Below, in pieces: positions 24,178 through 31,866 of a DNA stretch of 64,000 nt. The notes under the pieces are model-generated. The model was not told the origin of the DNA. It worked only from the letters and a program-made list of their open reading frames with translations, and searched no databases. Source of the DNA: Rugamonas sp. A1-17. Its GTDB lineage: Bacteria; Pseudomonadota; Gammaproteobacteria; Burkholderiales; Burkholderiaceae_D. The translations under genes and the position numbers were made by a program. The DNA lies in the NCBI GenBank assembly GCA_025548565.1, contig JAJLPB010000001.1, forward strand, positions 806,001 through 870,000, in the 5' to 3' direction. Numbering within the stretch: the first letter of the stretch is position 1; each line of letters opens with the position of its first letter.

Positions 24178-25557
24178 ATGACCCAGCAACAAACTCTGCT
24201 TAATCTGATCGATGACTTTACCGGCGACCTGCAGGACCCCGGCAGGCTCTGGCAACTCGCCGCCATCCTCGGCTCCGTGGTCCTGGGCTGGGGGCTGGCG
24301 CGGCTGCTGAAGAAGCGCTTCGGCCGTCAGGAAGCGCATACCGGCATGCTGGGCTTCGGCGTCGAGAGTTTCGGCCGCGTGATGGCGCCGCTGGCCGTGG
24401 TCTGCCTGCTGGCCCTGTCGCGGTTGGTGCTCACCAAATATCACTTCCACGTCAACATGCTCAAGCTGGCCTTGCCCATCTTCGGCTCGCTGGCTGTGAT
24501 CCGCTTCGCGGTCTATCTGCTGCGCCGCGTGTTTGCGCGGCATGGCCAGGTCAGCGCCAACATGCTGGCCTTCGAGAAGGTGTTCCAGCTGTTGGTGTGG
24601 CTGGCGTTCGTGCTGTACATCACCGGCTTCGGCGACGATGTGCTGGCCTACCTGGAAAGTATCGTTCTGCCGATAGGAAAATACAAGGTGTCGGTGGCCG
24701 ACATCCTGCAGGCGACCATATCGGTGATCGTGTTGCTGATGCTGGCGCTGTGGGCCGGCGCCGCGCTGGAAGAACAGCTGATGAAGGTGCAAGGCATGCA
24801 CACCAATCTGCGCGTGGTGGTGTCGCGCACGGCGCGCGCGCTGCTGATCCTGGTGGCGGTGCTGATGAGCCTGTCGCTGGTGGGGATCGACCTGACCGTG
24901 CTGTCGGTGTTCGGCGGCGCGCTTGGCGTCGGCCTGGGCTTGGGCTTGCAGAAGATCGCCAGCAACTATGTGTCCGGCTTTGTCATCCTGCTGGACCGCA
25001 GCCTGACCATCGGCGACATGATCACGGTCGACAAATACAGCGGACGTGTGACGCAAATCAACACCCGCTACACCGTGTTGCAAGGCTTGGATGGCGTGGA
25101 ATCCATTGTGCCGAACGAGATGCTGGTGTCGGGCGCGGTGCAAAACTCGTCGCTGTCGAGCAGCATGTTGTGGATCTCGACCGAGGTCTCGGTGGCCTAC
25201 GATACCGATGTCGACCTGGTGCTCAGGCTGCTGGAAGAGGCCGCGCTGACGGTGGACCGCGTGCTGAAGGAGGGCAACCTGCCGTCGGCGCAGCTGCTGA
25301 GGTTTGGCGCGGATGGGCTGGAGCTGCGGCTGGGCTTCTGGATCAACGATCCGCAGAACGGCCGTGGCGGTGTGACCTCCGATGTCAACCGCGCGATCTG
25401 GCGCGCGCTCAAGGAGAACAATATCTCCGTCCCATTCCCGCAGCGGGAAATGCGCATCCTCGGCCCTGTGCCGGAGCAATTTGCCGCTCCGGAAAGCACG
25501 ACCGTGCCGAAGAAAACGGCAGTGACTGACGGAAATCCTTCCGCAAATCACGTTTAA
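24178..25557 (+). CDS. MscS family mechanosensitive channel
   Basis: A 459-residue membrane protein. The ATG at 24178 gives MTQQQTLLNLIDDF. Several hydrophobic helices come first, then the MscS core: a pore-lining helix rich in Gly/Ala (SVFGGALGVGLGLGLQKIASNYVSGF), followed by the beta domain LLDRSLTIGDMITV and VPNEMLVSGAVQN. It releases solutes on hypo-osmotic shock. The N-terminal extra helices make it longer than E. coli MscS (286 aa) but shorter than MscK. Confidence 0.93.
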   Translation: MTQQQTLLNLIDDFTGDLQDPGRLWQLAAILGSVVLGWGLARLLKKRFGRQEAHTGMLGFGVESFGRVMAPLAVVCLLALSRLVLTKYHFHVNMLKLALPIFGSLAVIRFAVYLLRRVFARHGQVSANMLAFEKVFQLLVWLAFVLYITGFGDDVLAYLESIVLPIGKYKVSVADILQATISVIVLLMLALWAGAALEEQLMKVQGMHTNLRVVVSRTARALLILVAVLMSLSLVGIDLTVLSVFGGALGVGLGLGLQKIASNYVSGFVILLDRSLTIGDMITVDKYSGRVTQINTRYTVLQGLDGVESIVPNEMLVSGAVQNSSLSSSMLWISTEVSVAYDTDVDLVLRLLEEAALTVDRVLKEGNLPSAQLLRFGADGLELRLGFWINDPQNGRGGVTSDVNRAIWRALKENNISVPFPQREMRILGPVPEQFAAPESTTVPKKTAVTDGNPSANHV

Positions 25558-25668
25558 TTCAGCGTACAATGAAGCCCAAGAGTAATACTGACGGACTTCC
25601 TGCGCCTGTTGGAAACGCAATATTGTCGGAACGACCGTACAGCGAGACACGCCCACTTTGGAGTAGTA

Positions 25669-26871
25669 ATGATTTTTAGTTTATACGATGTACTGGATTT
25701 TTTGGCCAACGGCGTCACCCGACTCACCGCATGGCAAGTATTTTTCTACACGCTGGTGGTCACCCACATCACCATCGCCAGCGTCACCATCTACCTGCAC
25801 CGCCACCAGGCGCACCGCGCGCTGGAGCTGCACGCCATTCCCAGCCATTTCTTCCGCTTCTGGCTGTGGCTGACCACCGGCCAGGTGACCAAGGAATGGG
25901 CGGCGATCCACCGCAAGCACCACGCCAAATGCGATACCGAGGAAGATCCGCACAGCCCGGTTACCCGCGGCATCAAGAAAGTCTTTTGGCAAGGCGCCGA
26001 GCTGTATCGCGCTGAATCGAAGAATATGGAAACCATGGAGAAGTATGGCCATGGCACGCCGACCGACTGGATCGAACGCAACCTGTACACCCGCTTCAGC
26101 TGGCAGGGCGTGGCGGCGTTGCTGGTAATTAACGTCATTCTGTTCGGCGTGATCGGCATCACCGTTTGGGCCGTGCAGATGATGTGGATCCCCGTGACGG
26201 CGGCCGGCATCATCAACGGCATCGGCCACTACTGGGGCTACCGCAACTACGATTGCGCCGACGCCGCGACCAACATCATTCCGCTCGGCATCCTGATCGG
26301 CGGCGAAGAGTTGCACAACAACCACCATACCTTCGCTACCTCGGCCAAGCTGTCGTCGAAGTGGTATGAGTTCGACATCGGCTGGGGCTATATCCGCGCG
26401 CTGGAAATGATGGGCCTGGCCAAGGTCAAGAAACGCGCGCCGGAGCCGAAGTTTGCCAAAGGCAAGGTGGAAGCCGACTTCGACACGCTGCAATCGGTGA
26501 TCGCCAACCGCTACGATGTGATGGCCAAGTACGCCAAATCGGTCAAGCATGCATGGAAAGAAGAGTTCGAGCACCTGAAGGACAAGGCCCAGCTGGAAGC
26601 CCGCTTCCTGAAGTCGTCGCGCAAGTTGCTGCAGCGCGAGCCGGGCAAGCTGGAAGCGCCGCAACAGCAACAGCTGGTGGAATTGTTCCAGCACAGCAAG
26701 GCGCTGGAAACCATGCACAATATGCGCGTGGAACTGGGTGTGATCTGGGAGCGTTCGCATTTCACCCGCGACCAGCTGCTGCACAAGCTGCAAGACTGGT
26801 GCAACCGCGCGGAAGCGTCGGGCATCAAATCGCTGCAAGACTTCTCGCTCCGCCTGCGCAGCTACGCATAA
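25669..26871 (+). CDS. Membrane fatty-acid desaturase (acyl-CoA/acyl-lipid Delta9 type)
   Basis: About 400 residues from the ATG at 25669, with ggag at 25660-25663. The three histidine boxes are present: HRHQAH at residues 44-49, HRKHH at 81-85 and HNNHH at 216-220, the di-iron ligands of OLE1/DesC-type desaturases. Hydrophobic helices lie at about 20-42, 60-72, 148-170 and 175-190. The C-terminal 130 residues are charged and helical, with coiled-coil character, longer than in plain desaturases. It introduces a double bond to adjust membrane fluidity. Single-gene unit closed by a terminator. Confidence 0.92.
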   Translation: MIFSLYDVLDFLANGVTRLTAWQVFFYTLVVTHITIASVTIYLHRHQAHRALELHAIPSHFFRFWLWLTTGQVTKEWAAIHRKHHAKCDTEEDPHSPVTRGIKKVFWQGAELYRAESKNMETMEKYGHGTPTDWIERNLYTRFSWQGVAALLVINVILFGVIGITVWAVQMMWIPVTAAGIINGIGHYWGYRNYDCADAATNIIPLGILIGGEELHNNHHTFATSAKLSSKWYEFDIGWGYIRALEMMGLAKVKKRAPEPKFAKGKVEADFDTLQSVIANRYDVMAKYAKSVKHAWKEEFEHLKDKAQLEARFLKSSRKLLQREPGKLEAPQQQQLVELFQHSKALETMHNMRVELGVIWERSHFTRDQLLHKLQDWCNRAEASGIKSLQDFSLRLRSYA

Positions 26872-26891
26872 GAAAGTATTGATACAATTGA

Positions 26892-26919
26892 ACGGCCCCG
26901 AATCTTCGGGGCCGTTTTT
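26892..26919 (+). terminator. Rho-independent terminator after the desaturase gene
   Basis: The stem acggcccc/ggggccgt is extended by ga/tc around a 4-nt loop, with a five-T tract ending at 26919. Confidence 0.92.
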
Positions 26920-26934
26920 CATTCAAGGAGCAAT

Positions 26935-27444
26935 ATGCGATTGCGAACTTATCTGGCGGTCCTGATGCTGGCTTTGCCGCTGTGCGGCGCGCACGCCGCC
27001 GACTGGACCGTACGCTTCGACGGCGCCGGGCCGTTGAAGATCGGTATGCGTTTCGATGCCATCAATAAAGTGCTGGGCGATCACATGGAGCGCACGCCAA
27101 AGGAATTGCGCGGCTCGCCGAACTGTTTCCAGCTGGAGCCGGCGCGCCAGCCGGGCTTGCTGCTGATGTTTGTCGGTGATGTGCTGAAGCGGGTGGACGT
27201 GATGGAAGAGGGCATCTCGTCCGAGCGCGGCATCGGCCTGGGCGACCCGGTGGAAAAGATACGGCAAGTCTACGGTGAGGCGGTAACGTCGGCGCCGCAG
27301 GCCTACGACGACAGCGAGCAGACCCTGACCGTCAGGGCTGGCGGCGGGCAATATGCGATCCGCTTCGACACCAGCAAAGGCAAGGTCGGCGCGATCTACG
27401 CCGGCGCCTGGAAGGAAGTGCAGTACGTCGAAGGCTGCCTGTAA
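26935..27444 (+). CDS. Hypothetical exported protein
   Basis: A 169-residue protein. aaggag lies 5 nt before the ATG. The signal peptide is RLRTYLAVLMLALPLCGAHAA. The mature part (GPLKIGMRFDAINKVLG, VEKIRQVYG, YAIRFDTSKGKVGAIYAG) alternates beta strands with helices. The phrases KIGM and GDPVEKIRQVYG resemble the small periplasmic proteins that carry an lpoB/BamE-like two-layer fold, but this is only an impression. It ends at a strong bidirectional terminator shared with rpmG. Confidence 0.75.
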   Translation: MRLRTYLAVLMLALPLCGAHAADWTVRFDGAGPLKIGMRFDAINKVLGDHMERTPKELRGSPNCFQLEPARQPGLLLMFVGDVLKRVDVMEEGISSERGIGLGDPVEKIRQVYGEAVTSAPQAYDDSEQTLTVRAGGGQYAIRFDTSKGKVGAIYAGAWKEVQYVEGCL

Positions 27445-27449
27445 AAGAA

Positions 27450-27483
27450 AAAAGCCGCTGAGCTGATGCTGAGCGGCTTTTTT
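27450..27483. terminator. Bidirectional terminator between the exported protein and rpmG
   Basis: The stem aaaagccgct (27450-27459) / agcggctttt (27472-27481) has an inner agc/gct pair, an A-run on the left and T-run on the right. It closes both the plus-strand gene and the rpmB-rpmG operon. Confidence 0.9.
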
Positions 27484-27502
27484 GCGAGAAGCGAAGACCG
27501 GA

Positions 27503-27670
27503 TTACTTGATCTTGGTTTCTTTGAACATGACGTGCTTGCGAGCTTTAGGATCGAACTTCATGATCTCCATTTTAGCTGGCGTAGTACGCTTGTTCTTGG
27601 TGGTGGTGTAGAAGAAACCCGTACCTGCGGTCGATTCCAGTTTGATTTTGTCGCGGCCAGTTTTTGCCAT
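27503..27670 (-). CDS. rpmG: 50S ribosomal protein L33
   Basis: A 55-residue basic protein, [16 protein letters not shown]..., with [14 protein letters not shown] and [18 protein letters not shown] at the end, the standard L33 sequence. It has none of the CxxC pairs of the zinc-binding form, so it is the C-minus type common in proteobacteria. gggag precedes the ATG at 27670. It lies 13 bp downstream of rpmB in the conserved radC-rpmB-rpmG order. Confidence 0.98.
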   Translation of the reverse strand: MAKTGRDKIKLESTAGTGFFYTTTKNKRTTPAKMEIMKFDPKARKHVMFKETKIK

Positions 27671-27683
27671 GGTAGCTCCCTAA

Positions 27684-27920
27684 TTAGACTTTTTCGCCAC
27701 GGGCGCGCATGTCGGCCAGTACGGCATCGATGCCGACTTTGTCGATTACGCGCAGACCAGCGTTGGACAGACGCAGGGAGACCCAGCGGTTTTCAGATTC
27801 AACAAAAATACGACGGTTCTGCAGGTTAGGCAGGAAACGACGTTTGGTTTTGTTGTTTGCGTGGGAAACATTGTTGCCGACCATCGGCTTCTTCCCAGTA
27901 ACTTGGCAAACACGTGCCAT
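27684..27920 (-). CDS. rpmB: 50S ribosomal protein L28
   Basis: A 78-residue basic protein starting [28 protein letters not shown], the diagnostic L28 N-terminus; it also contains [14 protein letters not shown] and [16 protein letters not shown]. The ATG at 27920 has aaggag upstream. First gene of the rpmB-rpmG operon. In many proteobacteria radC precedes it, and here only the 3' piece of radC remains upstream. Confidence 0.98.
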   Translation of the reverse strand: MARVCQVTGKKPMVGNNVSHANNKTKRRFLPNLQNRRIFVESENRWVSLRLSNAGLRVIDKVGIDAVLADMRARGEKV

Positions 27921-28081
27921 AACGCACTCCTTAAAAGACATTCCACAATTGGAAAAACAAGAGTATATCCAAAAAACTCAGCTTTTTCAATGACTTGTGA
28001 AAAACAATTGTGTCTTGAATATATGAAAAAATTTAACAATTATGAATTCGCGCGTAAACCCTTGAGCCCATAGGGGTAAAC

Positions 28082-28312
28082 TCATAGCTGGCCGTGCTCG
28101 GCAAACGAGTGAACCTGGTGGCCGGCCACCACAAAATGGTCGAGGATGCGGATATCCACCAGCGCCATGGCCTGCACCAGCGCCCGCGTCAGCAGCAGGT
28201 CCGATTCGCTGGGCTCCGGCGTGCCGGACGGATGGTTGTGCGCCAGCATGATGCTGGCCGCGTTGCAGGCCAGCGCCGCCTTCACCACTTCCCTAGGGTA
28301 AACACTGGTATG
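28082..28312 (-). pseudogene. radC: radC, 3' fragment (JAMM domain end), cut off by the mobile element
   Basis: The frame from the junction at 28312 reads [16 protein letters not shown], then [16 protein letters not shown] (the JAMM/MPN metal motif HxHx10D) and [17 protein letters not shown], ending at 28082. This is the last third of RadC. Upstream of the junction the frame runs into element DNA and meets a TAG about 15 nt further, so there is no N-terminus. An internal GTG (28288) could in principle start a 68-residue remnant, but a functional product is unlikely. The 5' piece lies 10.6 kb away at 38903-39347. Confidence 0.95.
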
Positions 28313-28320
28313 AGTTAATG
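28301..28320. other. Left attachment site of the element (attL)
   Basis: Chromosomal radC sequence (ending ggta) meets element DNA at the dinucleotide TG, 28311-28312. The same TG occurs at the right junction (38902-38903), and no longer repeat is shared. A 2-bp crossover core is what large serine recombinases leave. Confidence 0.85.
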
Positions 28321-28421
28321 AGGCCTATGTGCGAAACTACTTGATATTTCCGATAGGAAAAAATGGGTATGGATTGTAGAATTTCAGGTCGACTACGACG
28401 GTGTTAGGAGGGGCGTGAGCA

Positions 28422-30176
28422 ATGGACTACAAAATGAAGGCGTTGATTGATGATGCACTCCGGCCGGGCAGGCGCGTGCTTAGTTACACGCGGTTCAGTA
28501 CAAAGCGACAAGCTAAAGGGGACTCGCACCGGCGGCAAACGGAGATGGCGATTAAGTGGTGTATCGACGCGAAGCACGAACTCGATACCTCACTGACGCT
28601 GCATGATGAAGGGATGTCGGCATACACCGGGGAAAATGCCACCCGTGGGGCGCTTGGAGCCCTGCAGCGCATGACTTTGGATGGGAAGCTTGAGAAGGGG
28701 ACCATTCTTCTCGTGGAGGCTTTTGACCGCCTCACGCGCTTGCCATTGTCCGATGCCTACGAAATGCTGTTGTCATTAATTAATAACGGGATCACGATTG
28801 TTACCTTGACCGATGGCAAGGTATGGATTAAAGCCACCATGAACAATATGGAATCGTTCATGTTAAGTCTCGTTACGCTATACAGGGGATACCAGGAATC
28901 GAGTCAAAAGGCCGACCGTTTACAGAAGGTGTTCGCCGCTGCCCGCAAGACTGGAAGACAATCCGCATTTGGCAGCGCGCCTGGTTGGCTTTATCGCGAA
29001 GATAAAGGCCCATGGCAAATTGATCAAGAGAAAGCCGAAAGTGTTCGTAAGGTCTTTGAAAAGGCTGCTGCGGGCTTTGGTTCAAAAGCCATAGCGAAAT
29101 TTGCGAATCAGGAAGGATGGCCGATACCAACTCGATTGAACAAGACAGGCCAGTGGCATGCACAGATGCCAGGGAACATCCTTCGCAGCCGTTCCGTTCT
29201 GGGAGAGCATGAACATAGAATTCATACGCACGAAGCAATCGAAATGGATGGTTGGCGAGGCAGGAGCTCTGGCATCAAAAATGCGGACTACTACCCGCGA
29301 GTTATTCCCGATGCCTTATGGAAACGTGCACAGGCATCTATCTTGACGAGGATGGTCAACAAACGGCGGGACATTCATTACTACAACGTCTTTGCCGGAC
29401 TGATGTATTGCGGTCAGTGCGGCGCGCCGATCCATCGAAAAAACGAACGGACAGGCTACAGTCGAGCCCAATTGAACTGCAGCAATGCATTGGCAGGCGT
29501 CACAGAGTGTAGGACGATGTCAGCGGCATGCGCAGACCCGATGTTGTTGACGGCTATTTTTAAGCACGCTCCGGTTTCCGTGAGCACTAGGAAGGGCGAG
29601 CAGTTGCTGAAGCGCCAAGCGGAACTATCGAGACGGATAGCAGAGAAAGAACAGGAATCTGAGCATCTTGCCACGGCCATTGCTCGCGGCATTAGCCTCG
29701 ATTCCATCATAAACAAGCTCGAAGGCGTTGCGTTCGACCTGCGCATGTTGAATATGGAGTTTCAGACTAATCTGGTTTCGGAGGCGCTTGCCAACATGGG
29801 CGAGGTCGGAGCGGTGGAGGTGGATAAAGCAATGGAAAACCTATACTTACCTGACGATGAAGACGCGAGAGAGTACCGTCTTAGCCTCCACATGAAGTTG
29901 TCCCGCTTGGTTGAGACTATTTGGATTTGGGCTTATGACGTAGCGATTGTCCGATTCCAGAATTCGGATAAATTACACGTAGTAGAACTTTTACACAAAC
30001 AGCTGCCTTCGCGTGCAAATCCGAGTGCCAAGTACCATAAAAAACCGAAGCCGAAAGATTTGCCTGAAAAACCCTACCTTAAGGCAGCACGGGAAGGAGC
30101 TCTAAATCCTGCTCGTCCTCGCCGCGTGGATAAGACGATAAAAGACAGCGAATCATTTGCTGCCGTTATCAGCTAG
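28422..30176 (+). CDS. Large serine recombinase (integrase of the element)
   Basis: A 584-residue protein with aggagg upstream of the ATG. The resolvase catalytic domain comes first, with Ser26 in LSYTRFSTKRQ as the nucleophile and a DRLTRLPL segment with active-site arginine. A Recombinase domain follows (about 190-290, GWLYREDKGPWQIDQEKAESVRKVFEKAAAG). A zinc ribbon begins at Cys330/Cys333 (YCGQCGAPI), with two more Cys about 20-35 residues later. A coiled-coil region is about 385-440. This is the full architecture of large serine integrases, which cut with a 2-bp overhang, in agreement with the TG core. It sits 100 bp from attL, as usual for an integrase gene. Confidence 0.95.
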   Translation: MDYKMKALIDDALRPGRRVLSYTRFSTKRQAKGDSHRRQTEMAIKWCIDAKHELDTSLTLHDEGMSAYTGENATRGALGALQRMTLDGKLEKGTILLVEAFDRLTRLPLSDAYEMLLSLINNGITIVTLTDGKVWIKATMNNMESFMLSLVTLYRGYQESSQKADRLQKVFAAARKTGRQSAFGSAPGWLYREDKGPWQIDQEKAESVRKVFEKAAAGFGSKAIAKFANQEGWPIPTRLNKTGQWHAQMPGNILRSRSVLGEHEHRIHTHEAIEMDGWRGRSSGIKNADYYPRVIPDALWKRAQASILTRMVNKRRDIHYYNVFAGLMYCGQCGAPIHRKNERTGYSRAQLNCSNALAGVTECRTMSAACADPMLLTAIFKHAPVSVSTRKGEQLLKRQAELSRRIAEKEQESEHLATAIARGISLDSIINKLEGVAFDLRMLNMEFQTNLVSEALANMGEVGAVEVDKAMENLYLPDDEDAREYRLSLHMKLSRLVETIWIWAYDVAIVRFQNSDKLHVVELLHKQLPSRANPSAKYHKKPKPKDLPEKPYLKAAREGALNPARPRRVDKTIKDSESFAAVIS

Positions 30177-30652
30177 TTTTTTAAACCATCGGTCCACGCG
30201 AATGATTTCATTATATATGTTTTAAAAACTGCCACTAATAAGATGTCATTTTTATGTTGGTGAGGGTAATTCGCTAAAGAGAAGAATTGCTCTATACTAG
30301 AATAGGAAACATCTTGTGCAACGTTTAGTTGCGTGCCAGTATATGGAAAAATCATATTGGAAAATAGATGTCAAAAAAGATTACTCAACTCATTATTCTC
30401 TACTTTTTTGGCATAAATCAAATTGGAAAAATACTAGGATGAGGAAATATTGTCTGTAAAGTCGGCCAAGGAGTGATTTTATTGAGAGGAAATATTGCAG
30501 GGGGGAGGGCGCTCGAGAGTCCTTCCCCCTGTTGGTGCCTCTTACTGCGGGAGTAAGAGGCATGCCTCCAGGTATGTTGATTGGGAATGTAACAAATTGT
30601 AAAAGCCTAACAGAAGTCGCTTTCATGGCCAGTGATGCTCCCTATACTGGCA
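30177..30652. other. Gene-free stretch with two inverted repeats
   Basis: About 475 bp of mostly AT-rich DNA after the recombinase gene. It holds an imperfect repeat caggggg...ccccctg (30498-30531) and a perfect 10-bp stem gcctcttact/agtaagaggc (30537-30561). Neither has a T-tract. They may be terminators or operators upstream of the small protein and repC. No coding sequence is recognised. Confidence 0.5.
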
Positions 30653-30862
30653 ATGCAAAACGAAAACTCTCCCCTCCCTCCCAAGCGGCCCGTCGGTCGC
30701 CCTCGTAACCCCAACGCCATGACGCCGGCTGAGCGGCAGCGCAAAAAGCGCGAGCGCGACAAAGTCGCAAGCGTCAAACAGGCGGCTTCTTCTGCGGAAC
30801 GGCTGCTGAAGTCGAAGATTCTTGACCTGTCGGCCGTGCCAGTCTGGAAACGTCAGTCTTGA
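30653..30862 (+). CDS. Small basic protein upstream of repC
   Basis: About 69 residues from the ATG at 30653 (in-frame ATG at 30635 and GTG at 30632 also exist; no start has a strong ribosome site). The N-terminus holds PKRPVGRPRNP, which resembles an AT-hook, then MTPAERQRKKRERDKVAS, a strongly basic helix. Such small proteins often sit ahead of replication genes as DNA-binding repressors; in RSF1010 the repF repressor has this position and size, but I see no sequence likeness. Its stop overlaps the TTG start of repC by 4 bp (TTGA), suggesting translational coupling. Confidence 0.6.
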   Translation: MQNENSPLPPKRPVGRPRNPNAMTPAERQRKKRERDKVASVKQAASSAERLLKSKILDLSAVPVWKRQS

Positions 30863-31665
30863 TTACTCAGCCTATTTTCGCAAGGATGGCTCCGGCTATC
30901 GTTCATACGCCAGGCCTTTTTACTAGCCGCGCTAAAGGCCGTTTGGACCTCCCTATGGCGCTGAGCCATATTATGGGCCGTGTAATGTTCAGCTTCTCTG
31001 GGCCGCAGTTGGGACCAATTGAATTACGAGTCCTGCAGGCTCTAGTCGGCTTTGCTGGCTTGCAGCAGCAACAACCCGTTGCAATTGACCCCAGTGGATC
31101 GTTGGACGAAGTGCAAAGGCTGTTGGGCCATACTGTGGCGATTTCCACTACGTACAACCAATTAGCCGAAGTTGTCGGTTATGCAATTAATTCAGGCTCT
31201 GCGCAGACTGCAATTCGCACCGCCATACGTAAGCTAGGGTCTGTTGGCGTTTCGATTCGTCAAGCGAACTTAGTTAGCGGTCCGGACTTTTCTGCAGGCA
31301 ATCTGATTTGTGACGAGTTCAGCAACCGCCATATCGAGGTCGAATTGAACTCGATCCTTACCGCTGCAGTTCATGGAGGGCGGGGTACGTACATACGTTT
31401 GGACTTACCTGAAGCCCGTCAGCTGCATTCAGATGCAGCTCGTCTGTTGCATCATCGCTTGCACTGGGTGAACGCGGGTACCACTCGCGAAGTGTCGCTG
31501 GACAAGATGATCGGATATGTCTGGTCAGCTGAGGACGTGTCGGCTTCGGCTCAGCGAACGCGTAGACAAGTCCTGCGCGGTTCGCTGGACGAGTTAACGT
31601 CCATAGGCTGGTCCAGCGCGCCGCGTGGTGATCTTTATCAAATTGCGCGCCCCATCGTTAGGTGA
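30859..31665 (+). CDS. repC: IncQ-type replication initiator RepC
   Basis: A 268-residue protein if started at the TTG at 30859 (an ATG at 30886 lacks spacing for a ribosome site). Recalled RSF1010 RepC aligns by eye along its length: FSGPQLGPIELRVLQALVGFAG, YNQLAEVVGY, GGRGTYIRLDLPEARQL, DAARLLHHRLHWVNAGTT, GYVWSAEDVSASAQRTRRQ and LDELTSIGW all have counterparts. RepC of IncQ plasmids is a winged-helix protein that binds iterons and opens oriV. The helicase (RepA) and primase (RepB) partners are absent here, so any replication would need host or other proteins. Confidence 0.85.
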   Translation: MITQPIFARMAPAIVHTPGLFTSRAKGRLDLPMALSHIMGRVMFSFSGPQLGPIELRVLQALVGFAGLQQQQPVAIDPSGSLDEVQRLLGHTVAISTTYNQLAEVVGYAINSGSAQTAIRTAIRKLGSVGVSIRQANLVSGPDFSAGNLICDEFSNRHIEVELNSILTAAVHGGRGTYIRLDLPEARQLHSDAARLLHHRLHWVNAGTTREVSLDKMIGYVWSAEDVSASAQRTRRQVLRGSLDELTSIGWSSAPRGDLYQIARPIVR

Positions 31666-31736
31666 CGTTAGAAGACGGCGTTAGCGTATTCTTACCATCG
31701 CCGAGTGTTGCCATTGTGCAAAAACTGTGATGGACT

Positions 31737-31774
31737 ACAAAGGGAAGGAGACAGCGCTGTCTCCTTCCCTTTGT
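31737..31774. repeat. Perfect 38-bp palindrome after repC
   Basis: Two 19-bp arms (acaaagggaaggagacagc and its exact complement) meet with no loop, centred between 31755 and 31756. It lies 72 bp after the repC stop and 90 bp before the ATPase gene. As RNA it would make a long hairpin and may end repC transcription, though only TTGTT follows. As DNA it could be a cruciform or a dimer-binding site. Confidence 0.85.
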
Positions 31775-31831
31775 TGCAAAGGAAGCACATGTGATAATTC
31801 GTGACATTGCTAAAAATGCCAGGGTGTAGGA

Positions 31832-31849
31832 TGTAGGATCAATCCTACA
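31832..31849. promoter_or_regulatory. Palindromic operator-like site before the AAA ATPase gene
   Basis: tgtaggat and atcctaca are separated by 2 bp, with an additional direct copy gtagg just upstream. The site is 17 bp from the ATG, in the region expected for promoter or leader. It suggests control by a dimeric repressor; no candidate is proven. Confidence 0.5.
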
Positions 31850-31866
31850 AATGATAAGGCGAGGCT

